Shown here piece after piece: positions 7,101 through 13,133 of a stretch of DNA of 16,492 nucleotides. The first letter of the stretch is position 1, and every line of letters begins with the position of its first letter. The translations under genes were made by a program, and so were the position numbers. The notes beneath the pieces are model-generated. The model ran no database searches and was not told where the DNA came from. It saw only the letters and a program-made list of their open reading frames with translations. This DNA is from Streptomyces sp. NRRL S-31 (lineage in GTDB: Bacteria > Actinomycetota > Actinomycetes > Streptomycetales > Streptomycetaceae), in the NCBI RefSeq assembly GCF_000718775.1, contig NZ_JOCB01000138.1, positions 1 to 16,492 on the forward strand. Reading direction: 5' to 3'.

Positions 7101-7464
7101 GCAGTGACTGGGCGTACAGGCCGACGGCCACGCCGAGCACGTCGGCGAGGACGAGCAGGCCGAGGTAGACGACGACCAGCCACCAGGCGACCCGCTTGCG
7201 GGCGGCGGTGGCGCCGGCCAGCAGGAACAGGAAGACGGCGTAGGCGAGGTTGGCGCTGATGGGGACCAGCAGCAGGTCGAGGGCGCGGGCGAGGGGGCGG
7301 AGCGGGCCGCGCAGCGGGGGGACGACGGCGAGCAGGGCGCACAGCAGGCCGAGTGCGGCGAAGAGGGCCGCGAAGGCTCCCGGGACCCGGCCGAGGCGTC
7401 CGCCGCCGGGCGGGCGTGCCGCGCCGCCGTCCCCGCGGACGGCCGGCTCCTCCGTGGCGGTCAT
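4189..7464 (-). CDS. lysX: LysX: bifunctional lysyl-phosphatidylglycerol synthase / lysyl-tRNA synthetase
   Basis: The 1091-aa product has two enzymes in one chain. The N-terminal half has about six membrane helices (about 30-50, 62-84, 93-116, 121-137, 152-172, 209-229), then a DUF2156/MprF-type aminoacyl transferase domain (about 240-565). A Pro/Gly linker (about 578-612) leads to a class II lysyl-tRNA synthetase: OB-fold (about 655-735), motif 2 around FELGRAFRNEG (845-855) with HNPEFTLLEAY, ELGTGCTELTDP (1010-1021), and motif 3 GLGLGVDRLVM (1062-1072). It would charge tRNA-Lys and pass lysine to phosphatidylglycerol, reducing membrane negative charge and raising resistance to cationic peptides, as for mycobacterial LysX of similar length. 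ATG 7464 lacks a Shine-Dalgarno. TAGAGT just upstream may be a -10 box, so the transcript may be almost leaderless. Confidence 0.95.
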   Translation of the reverse strand: MTATEEPAVRGDGGAARPPGGGRLGRVPGAFAALFAALGLLCALLAVVPPLRGPLRPLARALDLLLVPISANLAYAVFLFLLAGATAARKRVAWWLVVVYLGLLVLADVLGVAVGLYAQSLPSLVPCTLLLLLLVAARAEFYAASRRGAVRRALAVLLAGLAVSVLVGWGLLQLFPGTLPAGQHLAWAADRVCGGLVPAGSFAGRPPRQVTFVLGLFGAVALLNATAALFRSQRLEAALHGDEEARVRALLTAHGARDSLGYFATRRDKAVVFSPSGKAAVAYRVEAGVCLAAGDPLGDPEAWPHAIDAWLDGARRHAWAPAVMGASETGARAYARAGLSALQLGDEAVLRIPGFDLGGRDMRVTRQAVHRVRRTGAVCRIRRHAALTDRETEAIVAKADAWRDTETERGFSMALDRLGDPADGDCLLVEALGEDGRLLALLSFVPWGRDGVSLDLMRRDRAAPNGVTEFMVAELCAAAPKLGVRRISLNFAVFRSVFEEGARIGAGPVLRLWRRLLLFLSRWWQLEALYRSNAKYRPEWYPRFLCYGETASLARIGLASAIAEGFVSVPSLRELLGKGHPRQGQRPAGPARPPSRSVLGPAGGDEAGAAAPDAGLPDQVRVRHRTLDRLRATGTDPYPVGTPVPTHALADVPPGEDVTVAGRVMLVRDFGGIVFAVLRDWSGDHQIALTRDGSGPELDRFTADADTGDHVTVSGRAGLSDRGEPTVFVTSWRLTGKCLHPLPGKHHGLTDPEARVRLRHLDLITSPDARAVLRTRSAAVQALRQGLLDRGYLEVETPVLQRVHGGADARPFTTRGNAYDLDLYLRIAPELYLKRLCVGGLEKVFELGRAFRNEGVSHQHNPEFTLLEAYQAHADHAVVRGLARELVQAAATAAFGAPVVRKDGREHDISGTWPVKTVHGALSEALGEEIGPGTELLRLHRLCDRTGVPYTADDGPGDVVLELYERLVERRTGPPTFYTDFPVGVCPLVRRHRTDPRLAERWDLVAFGTELGTGCTELTDPLEQRRRLTERSPRAAGGDPEAREPDEDFLRALGYGMPPTGGLGLGVDRLVMFLTGLTIRETLPFPFAHRR

Positions 7465-7553
7465 GGTTCCGACTCTAGGAACGCCCCGCGCGCCCCGCCC
7501 GTCGAGCGGGACCGGGCCTCGGCTGGAACCGCCGGTTCCGATAGCCTCGGGAC
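7465..7553. promoter_or_regulatory. Divergent lysX / universal-stress-protein promoter region with paired GGTTCC/GGAACC inverted repeats
   Basis: In 89 bp there are two inverted repeats built from the same hexamer. One is GGTTCC (7465-7470) facing GGAAC (7478-7482); its spacer is TAGAGT on the minus strand plus one base, a fit to the TAnnnT -10 consensus for lysX. The other is GGAACC-GCC-GGTTCC (7525-7539), two bases before TAGCCT (7542-7547), a -10 candidate for the plus-strand gene. Both -10 candidates place the transcript start at or within a few bases of the start codon, and neither gene has a Shine-Dalgarno. No convincing -35 is seen. Shared operator function is inference. Confidence 0.5.
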
Positions 7554-8024
7554 GTGACGGAACAGCATCAGGAGCCTTCGCACACGTTCGAACGGGGCAC
7601 GGACGGGCCGAAGGTCGTCGTCGTCGGTGTGGACGGCTCGGACTCCTCGTTGCGCGCCGCGGCGTACGCGGGCGGGCTGGCCCGGCGGCAGCGCGCGCTG
7701 CTGGCCGTGGTGTACGTGCAGCCGGTGCTGGCGGCGGGGACGGCGCTCGGGGCGCCGGTGATGGAGACGACCGACGAGATCGCCGAGGACCTGATCGCGC
7801 AGATCCGGGAGGCGGCCGAGCGGGTCAAGGGGATCTTCGAGGTGCGCTGGGAGTTCCACACCTTCCGCGGCGACCCCTACAACGGCCTGGTGAAGGCGGC
7901 GGACGAACTGAAGGCGGACGCGGTGGTGGTGGGCGCCTCCGAGCAGGCCGGCCACCGGATCATCGGTTCGGTCGCGGTGCGGCTGGTGAAGGCGGGACGC
8001 TGGCCGGTGACAGTCGTCCCGTAG
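7554..8024 (+). CDS. Universal stress protein (UspA family)
   Basis: This 156-aa single-domain protein has the Usp fold signature: strand VVVVGVDGSDSS (21-32) with the nucleotide-contacting Asp27, a long helix, and a C-terminal VVVGASEQAGHRIIGSVAVRLVK ... PVTVV segment. The usual G-2x-G-9x-G-(S/T) ATP motif is incomplete. Gly127 and Gly138-Ser139 are present, but the second glycine is Glu130 and the loop is about two residues shorter than typical, so ATP binding is doubtful. The GTG start has no Shine-Dalgarno, and a leaderless transcript is plausible from TAGCCT at 7542-7547. It is divergent from lysX. Two hairpins follow its stop. Role in stress physiology is by family only. Confidence 0.9.
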   Translation: MTEQHQEPSHTFERGTDGPKVVVVGVDGSDSSLRAAAYAGGLARRQRALLAVVYVQPVLAAGTALGAPVMETTDEIAEDLIAQIREAAERVKGIFEVRWEFHTFRGDPYNGLVKAADELKADAVVVGASEQAGHRIIGSVAVRLVKAGRWPVTVVP

Positions 8025-8040
8025 CCGCCCCGGCGGCGGT

Positions 8041-8078
8041 GACGGCCCCTTCGCCGTCCGGTCGCGCCGGCCGGCGCG
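8041..8078 (+). terminator. Tandem hairpins after the universal stress protein gene
   Basis: GACGGC (8041-8046) and GCCGTC (8053-8058) pair perfectly around CCCTTC, 16 bases after the stop. Four bases further on is a perfect 16-bp palindrome, CGCGCCGGCCGGCGCG (8063-8078). Together they are a plausible terminator separating this gene from the permease downstream on the same strand. No T-tract is present. Confidence 0.5.
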
Positions 8079-8222
8079 GGTACCGGTCGGCGGCCCGCGC
8101 GGCGCGGCCCGTGTTCCCTGCCGGGACGGCGGCCGGGGCGTGCGTGGCGTCTTCCCTGGGCGGCGCCCCTGAGACATCATGATCGGCCGTCAGCCGTTGC
8201 CGTGGGCGAAGAGGTGAGACGC

Positions 8223-9671
8223 ATGGCCAGGATCCGCGCGGGTGAGGGGATTCTCCGCCGCAAACCCATCGAGCACATCGAGGAGACCGAGGTCGGCGAG
8301 GGCACGGCGCTGGCCAGGTCGCTGGGGCTCTGGCAGCTCACCGCCATCGGCGTGGGCGGGATCATCGGCGCGGGCATCTTCACGCTGGCCGGCACCGTGG
8401 CCAACGGCACGGCCGGGCCCGCGGTGCTGGTGTCCTTCCTGATCGCCGGTGCGGCGAGCGCCTGCGCCGCGCTGTCGTACGCCGAGTTCGCCGGGCTGAT
8501 CCCGAAGGCCGGGTCGGCCTACACCTACGGGTACGCGGTGCTCGGCGAGTTCGCGGGCTGGTTCATCGGCTGGGACCTGCTGCTGGAGTACACGGCGATC
8601 GTGGCCGTGGTGGCGATCGGCATCTCCGGCTACTTCAGCTTCCTGGTCGAGCAGATGGGCGCCGGCCTGCCGCAGTGGATGCTGGGCGCGCCCGGCACGG
8701 GGGACGGGCACCGGGTCGACCTGTTCGCGGCCGTGCTCTGTCTGCTGATCGCCTGGCTGCTGAACCTGGGCATCCGCAGCGCGGCCCGCTTCGAGACGTT
8801 CGTGGTCGTCCTGAAGGTGCTGGTGGTGCTGCTGGTGATCGGGGTGGGCGTGTTCCACATCGACTCGGCGAACTACCACCCGTTCTTCCCGTTCGGGCTC
8901 GGCGGGGCCTTCACGGGCGCGGCGACGGTGTTCTTCGCGGTGTTCGGCTACGACGCGATGTCGACGGCGGCCGAGGAGTCGAAGGACGCCCAGCGGCACA
9001 TGCCGAAGGCGATCATCTACTCGCTGGTGATCTCCATGGTGCTGTACGTGGCGGCCTGCCTGGTGCTGACGGGCATGCAGAACTACAAGGACATCGACAA
9101 GGAGAGCGGCTTCTCCACGGCGTTCAAGTCGGTGGGGCTCAGCGGGCTGGCGGACGTGATCGCGGTCGGGGCGATCATCGGCATCCTGACGGTGATGTTC
9201 ACGTTCATGCTGGGCGTGACCCGGGTGTGGTTCTCGATGTCCCGGGATGGGCTGCTGCCCAGGTGGTTCGCGAAGACGCACCCGACGCGGCACGTGCCGA
9301 CCCGGGTGACGTGGATCGTCGGGGCGGCGTCCGCGGTCATCGCCGGGTTCGTCCCGATCGCCGAGGCGGCGGAGCTGACCAACATCGGCATCCTGCTGGC
9401 GTTCGTGGTGGTGTGCGTGGCGGTGATCGTGCTGCGCTACCGGCAGCCGGGCCTGCCGCGTGCCTTCCGTACGCCGGGGATGCCGTTCGTGCCCGCGCTG
9501 GGGGTCGTCTTCTCGGTCTGGCTGATCACGTTCCTCCAGTGGCAGACCTGGGTGCGGTTCGCGGTGTGGTTCGTGATCGGCTGTGGGGTCTATTTCGGCT
9601 ACTCCTACCGGCGTTCGGTGCTCGCCACCGGGCGGCCCGCCGAGGGGCCGGGGTCGGTCACTCGGCCATGA
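8223..9671 (+). CDS. APC-superfamily amino-acid permease (cationic amino-acid transporter type)
   Basis: This 482-aa polytopic protein has about 12 to 13 hydrophobic helices. A cytoplasmic N-terminus leads into helix 1 with GVGGIIGAGIF (43-53), the unwound-helix signature of APC transporters that contacts the substrate amino group. A later helix carries FGYDAMSTAAEES followed by a loop RHMPKAI, typical of the CAT/YfnA-like branch. It should import amino acids by proton symport or exchange; cationic substrates are suggested by the branch but not provable here. GAGGTGA at 8211-8217, five bases before ATG 8223, sets this start over the GTG seven codons upstream at 8202. Its last 14 bases overlap the 3' end of the CapA-like gene on the other strand, so no terminator separates the two. 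Confidence 0.93.
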   Translation: MARIRAGEGILRRKPIEHIEETEVGEGTALARSLGLWQLTAIGVGGIIGAGIFTLAGTVANGTAGPAVLVSFLIAGAASACAALSYAEFAGLIPKAGSAYTYGYAVLGEFAGWFIGWDLLLEYTAIVAVVAIGISGYFSFLVEQMGAGLPQWMLGAPGTGDGHRVDLFAAVLCLLIAWLLNLGIRSAARFETFVVVLKVLVVLLVIGVGVFHIDSANYHPFFPFGLGGAFTGAATVFFAVFGYDAMSTAAEESKDAQRHMPKAIIYSLVISMVLYVAACLVLTGMQNYKDIDKESGFSTAFKSVGLSGLADVIAVGAIIGILTVMFTFMLGVTRVWFSMSRDGLLPRWFAKTHPTRHVPTRVTWIVGAASAVIAGFVPIAEAAELTNIGILLAFVVVCVAVIVLRYRQPGLPRAFRTPGMPFVPALGVVFSVWLITFLQWQTWVRFAVWFVIGCGVYFGYSYRRSVLATGRPAEGPGSVTRP

Positions 9672-10845
9672 CCAGTCCGTCCTGTGCGGCCCCGCGGCTG
9701 AGCACGACGTCCCTGATCCGGTCGCGCACCGCCTCCAGTTCGGCGCCCTGGGCGATGGCCCGGCCGAGGTCGACGACCCGGCCGGCGTCGAGGTCGTACA
9801 GCGCGGGGACGAACTCGGCGCGGGTGACCCGCCAGGGCTCGCCCGGCCGGACCGGCGGGGCGAAGGCGAAGCGGCCGAGGGTGGACTGGCCGGTCCGCGG
9901 GTCCGGGGCCTGCCCGCCGTCGGGCCCGCCGTCGATCTGGTCGCCCAGGCCGTAGACCACCCAGGTGCCGTTGACCTTCTCGTACGGCTGCGGGACGCGG
10001 GTGCGGGCGCCGAGGATCAGGTCGATGTCCGGGTGGCCGTCGGTGGCCGAGGCGGTGAGCCGCTGGGCGAGGGTGAGCTGGACGCGGTCGGGCTCGTCCT
10101 GTCCCTCGGTGCCCCAGTCCAGGGAGACCACGACCACGTCGGCGCCGCCCCGCCGGGCGGCGCGGGCGTCGGCGAGGATCCGGTCGGCGTCGATCGGGTT
10201 GACCGCCCAGGGCTGTCCGGGCGGCAGCGGACGGTCGGTGCCGGCGGTGTACGACAGGTGGGCGACCTCGGCACCGCCCGCCCGGAACAGCACGACCGAG
10301 CGGGCCTCGGCCTCGCCGCGGGCGGTTCCGGCGTGCCGCAGACCGGCCGCGTCCAGGGCGTCGAGGGTGCGCCGGACACCGTCGGCGCCGTCGTCCAGGG
10401 CGTGGCCGGTGGCGGTGGCGCAGCCGTCGTAGCCGGTCGCCGCGAGGTCCCGGGCCAGCCGGGGCGGGGTCGTGCGGACGGGCTGACCGGTGCCGGGCGC
10501 GTTCGTGCCGGGCGCGTCGGTGCCGTACACCGTGGCCAGGTGGCACAGTGCCAGGCCGGCGCCGGAGACCACCGGCCGGATGCCGGAGAGCATGGGGCGG
10601 AAGTCGTACCCGTTGCCCCCGGCGTCGTAGGCGGCCCGCTCGGTCACGGAGGCGTGCGGCCGGATGTCCCCGGAGGCGACGAGGGTGAAGCCGCCGGTCC
10701 CGGAGGGCGGCGCGGGCGCCGGTGACGCGGCGGGTCCCGGCGCTCCGGTGTCCTGGTGCTGGTTCTGGTTCTGGTTCTGGCAGGCCGCCCCGGCCGCGAG
10801 GACGGCGGTCAGGACCAGCGCCACCTGCTGTCGGCGTCCGATCAT
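9658..10845 (-). CDS. CapA-family (PGA_cap) lipoprotein with degenerate active site
   Basis: This 395-aa protein has a signal peptide with probable lipobox AGAAC (Cys22), then a Gln-Asn-Gln-Asn-rich and Pro/Ala linker (23-51), then a CapA/PGA_cap domain (about 52-345). Fold landmarks are clear: VASGDIRPH (57-64), a CHLATVYG segment (101-108), the ADGVRRTLDALDAAGL helix, VAHLSYTAG, and the VVVVSLDWGTE strand-turn. Against the CapA consensus I recall, several ligands are changed: HLET is HLAT, the NH pair is GH (147-148), HWG is DWG (243-245), and GHHAH is GARTR (279-283). It may be a non-catalytic relative, perhaps binding glycan or polyglutamate. GGGG six bases before ATG 10845 sets the start; GTG 10848 is possible. 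It overlaps the permease gene convergently by 14 bp. Confidence 0.85.
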   Translation of the reverse strand: MIGRRQQVALVLTAVLAAGAACQNQNQNQHQDTGAPGPAASPAPAPPSGTGGFTLVASGDIRPHASVTERAAYDAGGNGYDFRPMLSGIRPVVSGAGLALCHLATVYGTDAPGTNAPGTGQPVRTTPPRLARDLAATGYDGCATATGHALDDGADGVRRTLDALDAAGLRHAGTARGEAEARSVVLFRAGGAEVAHLSYTAGTDRPLPPGQPWAVNPIDADRILADARAARRGGADVVVVSLDWGTEGQDEPDRVQLTLAQRLTASATDGHPDIDLILGARTRVPQPYEKVNGTWVVYGLGDQIDGGPDGGQAPDPRTGQSTLGRFAFAPPVRPGEPWRVTRAEFVPALYDLDAGRVVDLGRAIAQGAELEAVRDRIRDVVLSRGAAQDGLVMAE

Positions 10846-11060
10846 CACTCACCCCAGGGTTGTCGTATATACAGACGAAATCGTGACGGGCATATGGGTA
10901 TGAAGCTGATCGTCCGGATAAACGGTCCGGGTGGCGTCTTTAGCCCGTCCGGTGTCCTGACGGACCGCTCGTCCGACCGTTCGTCGACGCGATCGACCGT
11001 CCGGCGCACAACCGGGTCCGTGCCTTGTCCGCGGGCCGCGGGCCGCGCTGGCATACGGCC
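10846..11060. promoter_or_regulatory. Divergent region upstream of ECF sigma gene with CGTCCGG cluster
   Basis: This gap separates the CapA-like gene from the sigma factor gene. Close to the former is the AT-rich palindrome GTATATAC (10865-10872), whose TATATA could be a -10 box for that gene. Toward the sigma gene the heptamer CGTCCGG occurs at 10911, 10946 and 10998, with variants GGTCCGG at 10924 and CGTCCGA at 10970. TTGTCC (11025-11030) and TGGCAT (11049-11054), 18 bases apart and six before the ATG, are a weak promoter candidate that would make a leaderless mRNA. No small gene is supported. Confidence 0.4.
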
Positions 11061-11609
11061 ATGACGGCCGGAACCTCACTCACCCCCGGGACGACGACCG
11101 CCGAGCACGAGCTGGCCGCGCTCCAGCGCGAGCACGGCGGCTTCCTGTTCGCCCTCCTGCTCAGGCTCTGCGACGGGGACCGCCAGCGCGCCGAGGACCT
11201 CGTGCAGGAGACCCTGGTGCGCGCCTGGCGGCACCCGGAGGCCCTGCACGCCGACGGCTTCGACTCCGTGCGGCCCTGGCTGCTCACCGTCGCCCGGCGG
11301 CTCGCGATCGACGCCCGGCGGGCCCGGCGGGCCCGGCCGCCGGAGAGCGGCGACGAGGTGCCGGAGAACGCGCGGGTGACCGCCGACCACGCCGAGCGGG
11401 CCGCGGCGGTGCTCGATGTCCGGGAGGCTGTGAAGACACTCACGCCGGAACACCGTGACGTGCTCGTACTCGTGTACTTCCACGGGGCCAGTGTGGCGGA
11501 AGCGGCGCAGACCCTGGGCATTCCACCCGGTACCGTGAAATCCCGCGCGTACTACGCGCTGCGCGCCCTGCGCCGGGTCCTTCCGGGCTACACAGCCGAC
11601 CTGCGGTGA
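11061..11609 (+). CDS. ECF-type RNA polymerase sigma factor
   Basis: This 182-aa protein has sigma region 2 at about residues 26-92, with AEDLVQETLVRAW (45-57) and RPWLLTVARRLAID, the -10 recognition helix. A linker (about 93-117) leads to sigma region 4 at about 118-172 with the helix-turn-helix ASVAEAAQTLGIPPGTVKSRAYYALRALR (143-171) that reads the -35. The size and the absence of regions 1 and 3 mark an extracytoplasmic-function sigma. Its regulon is not readable from sequence. I chose ATG 11061; an in-frame TTG at 11025 would add 12 Gly/Arg-rich residues with no better ribosome binding site. Two genes downstream is a zinc anti-sigma factor, the likely partner. Confidence 0.93.
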   Translation: MTAGTSLTPGTTTAEHELAALQREHGGFLFALLLRLCDGDRQRAEDLVQETLVRAWRHPEALHADGFDSVRPWLLTVARRLAIDARRARRARPPESGDEVPENARVTADHAERAAAVLDVREAVKTLTPEHRDVLVLVYFHGASVAEAAQTLGIPPGTVKSRAYYALRALRRVLPGYTADLR

Positions 11610-11759
11610 AACCGGAAACCTGGTCAAGCCTCGGCAAAGCGCCTTGCTGTCGCCCCCGTCGGGGCAATGGGCTGTCCTCATCCGCGTCCCGGGCGGGCCG
11701 GGACCGCGGCCCCGGCGGGGCCCGGGCGACGCGCACGCACCGGAGGAAGGCAGGAAGGG
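11610..11759 (+). other. 150-bp gap between sigma gene and the 171-aa gene, two small hairpins
   Basis: Two perfect GC-rich stem-loops occur: GCCCC-CGTC-GGGGC (11652-11665) and GGCCCC-GGC-GGGGCC (11708-11722). They could be weak terminators or attenuators reducing readthrough from the sigma gene into the next two. No clear promoter was found. Confidence 0.35.
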
Positions 11760-12275
11760 ATGCTGCACAGAGGTCACGAGAGCACGGACGGCACCGGCGG
11801 CGGTGAACCCACCGTCCCCATGGCCTGGTTCTACGCCGAGTACATCGCCGACGAACTGCTGCGCACGGGCGATCTGATGCCGCCGACGTCCTTCGAGTTC
11901 CGGGCCGGCCGGGACGCGCTGGCGCTGACCGTCTTCCTGTCCGACACCGACGGCGAGCTGTCCGGCGTCCGGGTGATCTCCCAGCTGGAGAACTGGCTGT
12001 CGCTGACCGCCTACGACCAGCCGTGGCAGGACTGGGTACGGGCGCGTCTGGCCGAGCTGACCGAGCGGGCGGCCGGCTCCGAGTCCCCCGGCCCGGACCT
12101 GGCGCTGGCGGCCGGGACCTGGCGCTGGCTGGAGGAGACCGAGCTGCTGGCGCCGGACCTGGACGCGGTGCCGGGCGGCGGGGCGGTGTCCGGGGAGGAC
12201 GAGGGGCCGCAGGTCTGGACGCCGGCCTGGCGGCTCGGGCTGCCCCTCGGACACCTCGCGATCCACCTCTTCTGA
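11760..12275 (+). CDS. Unrecognised acidic soluble protein between a sigma and an anti-sigma gene
   Basis: The 171-aa product has no signal peptide, membrane helix or Cys-based metal site. It is rich in Trp, Glu, Asp and Leu: WFYAEYIADELL near residue 22, FEFRAGRDALALTVFLSD (beta-strand-like), LENWLSLTAYDQPWQDWVRARLAELTER (amphipathic helix), and an acidic Gly-rich stretch before QVWTPAWRLGLPLGHL. ATG 11760 follows AGGAAGG too closely (one base), with GGAGG 13 bases upstream. ATG 11820 is an in-frame alternative that begins exactly at AWFYAEY, so the N-terminal 20 residues are uncertain. Composition and codon use match its neighbours. I do not recognise the family. Its place between an ECF sigma and a ZAS anti-sigma suggests a role in that circuit (inference). 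Confidence 0.75.
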   Translation: MLHRGHESTDGTGGGEPTVPMAWFYAEYIADELLRTGDLMPPTSFEFRAGRDALALTVFLSDTDGELSGVRVISQLENWLSLTAYDQPWQDWVRARLAELTERAAGSESPGPDLALAAGTWRWLEETELLAPDLDAVPGGGAVSGEDEGPQVWTPAWRLGLPLGHLAIHLF

Positions 12276-12316
12276 AGCCCCGGAACGCACACCTTCGAAG
12301 CCCCGGAACGCACACC
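12274..12316 (+). repeat. Perfect 20-bp direct repeat over the stop codon of the 171-aa gene
   Basis: The 20-mer beginning GAAGCCCCGGAAC and ending CGCACACC occurs at 12274-12293 and 12297-12316, a 23-base period. The first copy overlaps the TGA stop (12273-12275). It contains GGAAC, the core of many ECF -35 elements, but no CGT-type -10 lies 16-17 bases downstream of either copy. A short tandem duplication is the simplest reading. Confidence 0.9.
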
Positions 12317-12449
12317 GGTCCGCCGGCCGGCACCGCCGCGCGCCCCCGGGTCACCCTTCGGTGCGCGCCTTGAGTGATTCGGTGGTCCGCCGCGTACGGG
12401 TGGGAGCACGGAGCGGCCCCACCCGCACCCATCGGCACGAGGATTCGGC

Positions 12450-13106
12450 ATGAGGTCCCTGGAACGGCATCGCGACGTCGGCGCGTACGCGCTCGGCGTG
12501 CTGGACGAGGCGGACGCCTTCCGCTTCGAGGACCACCTCGTGGAGTGCCCGTGGTGCGCGGCACACGTGACCGGGTTCCGGCCCGCGACCCGGCAGTTGA
12601 TGCTGTACCGCCGGGCCACCCCGCGTACCGTGCGCCCGCTGGCACACCCCGGGCCCCGGCTGCTGGACCGGCTGCTCGGCGAGCTGTCCCACCGTCGCCG
12701 GGCGCGCCGCCGCCGGCTGCTGTACGGGCTGGCCGCCTCGGTGGTGCTGGCCGTGGCCGGTCCGGGGCTCGTGGCCTTCGCCGGTCACGCGGGGCCGCCC
12801 GCCGCCCGGATCACCTCGGCGACCGACCCGCGCACCGGGGTGTGGGCCCAGGTCACCTCCGAGGACCGGACGTGGGGCAGCGATCTGCGACTCGAGATCG
12901 AGGACGGCTCCGAGCCGCGCCGCTGCCGGCTGGTCGCGGTCGGCCGGGACGGCACGGAAGAGGTCGTCGCCGGCTGGACCGGCACGGGCGACGGCACCCG
13001 GCCCCTCGGGGCGACGGGCGCCTCGGCGCTGCACCCGGGGCAGATCGCGCGCTATGAGGTCCGCACCGACGCCGGGCGGCGGCTGGTGACGCTGAAGGCA
13101 CCATGA
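12450..13106 (+). CDS. Zinc-binding anti-sigma factor (ZAS / zf-HC2), single-pass membrane protein
   Basis: This 218-aa protein begins with an anti-sigma zinc domain: HRDVGAYALGVLDEADAFRFEDH then HLVECPWC, the His-x3-Cys-x2-Cys motif (His29, Cys33, Cys36). A basic juxtamembrane run HRRRARRRR (81-89) precedes one transmembrane helix (about 90-110). The extracytoplasmic part (about 112-218) looks like a small beta domain. The cytoplasmic domain would hold the cognate ECF sigma at the membrane until a signal releases it; the partner is most likely the sigma at 11061-11609. GAGGA at 12439-12443, six bases before the ATG, sets the start. The 174-bp gap before it holds a direct repeat and no clear promoter. 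A 12-bp duplication covers its stop. Confidence 0.92.
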   Translation: MRSLERHRDVGAYALGVLDEADAFRFEDHLVECPWCAAHVTGFRPATRQLMLYRRATPRTVRPLAHPGPRLLDRLLGELSHRRRARRRRLLYGLAASVVLAVAGPGLVAFAGHAGPPAARITSATDPRTGVWAQVTSEDRTWGSDLRLEIEDGSEPRRCRLVAVGRDGTEEVVAGWTGTGDGTRPLGATGASALHPGQIARYEVRTDAGRRLVTLKAP

Positions 13107-13123
13107 CCGCCCTGAAGGCACCA
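13092..13123 (+). repeat. 12-bp direct repeat over the stop codon of the anti-sigma gene
   Basis: CTGAAGGCACCA occurs at 13092-13103, encoding the last four residues LKAP just before TGA, and again at 13112-13123 in the 27-bp gap before the facing glycosylase stop. The period is 20 bases. This is a second stop-spanning short duplication within 850 bp. Confidence 0.88.
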
Positions 13124-13133
13124 CGGCCCGGGC

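Noticed and set aside
4489..7107. 872-codon plus-strand open frame opposite lysX
   Set aside because: The translation is low-complexity Gly/Ala/Val/Glu/Gln with no domain, antisense to a clear LysX; a shadow frame.
11614..11640. GGAAAC after the sigma gene as an autoregulated ECF promoter
   Set aside because: There is no matching -10 at the right distance.
12274..12316. ECF sigma promoters built on the two GGAAC cores in the direct repeat
   Set aside because: No CGT-like -10 element lies 16-17 bases after either GGAAC, and the repeat overlaps a stop codon; duplication is simpler.
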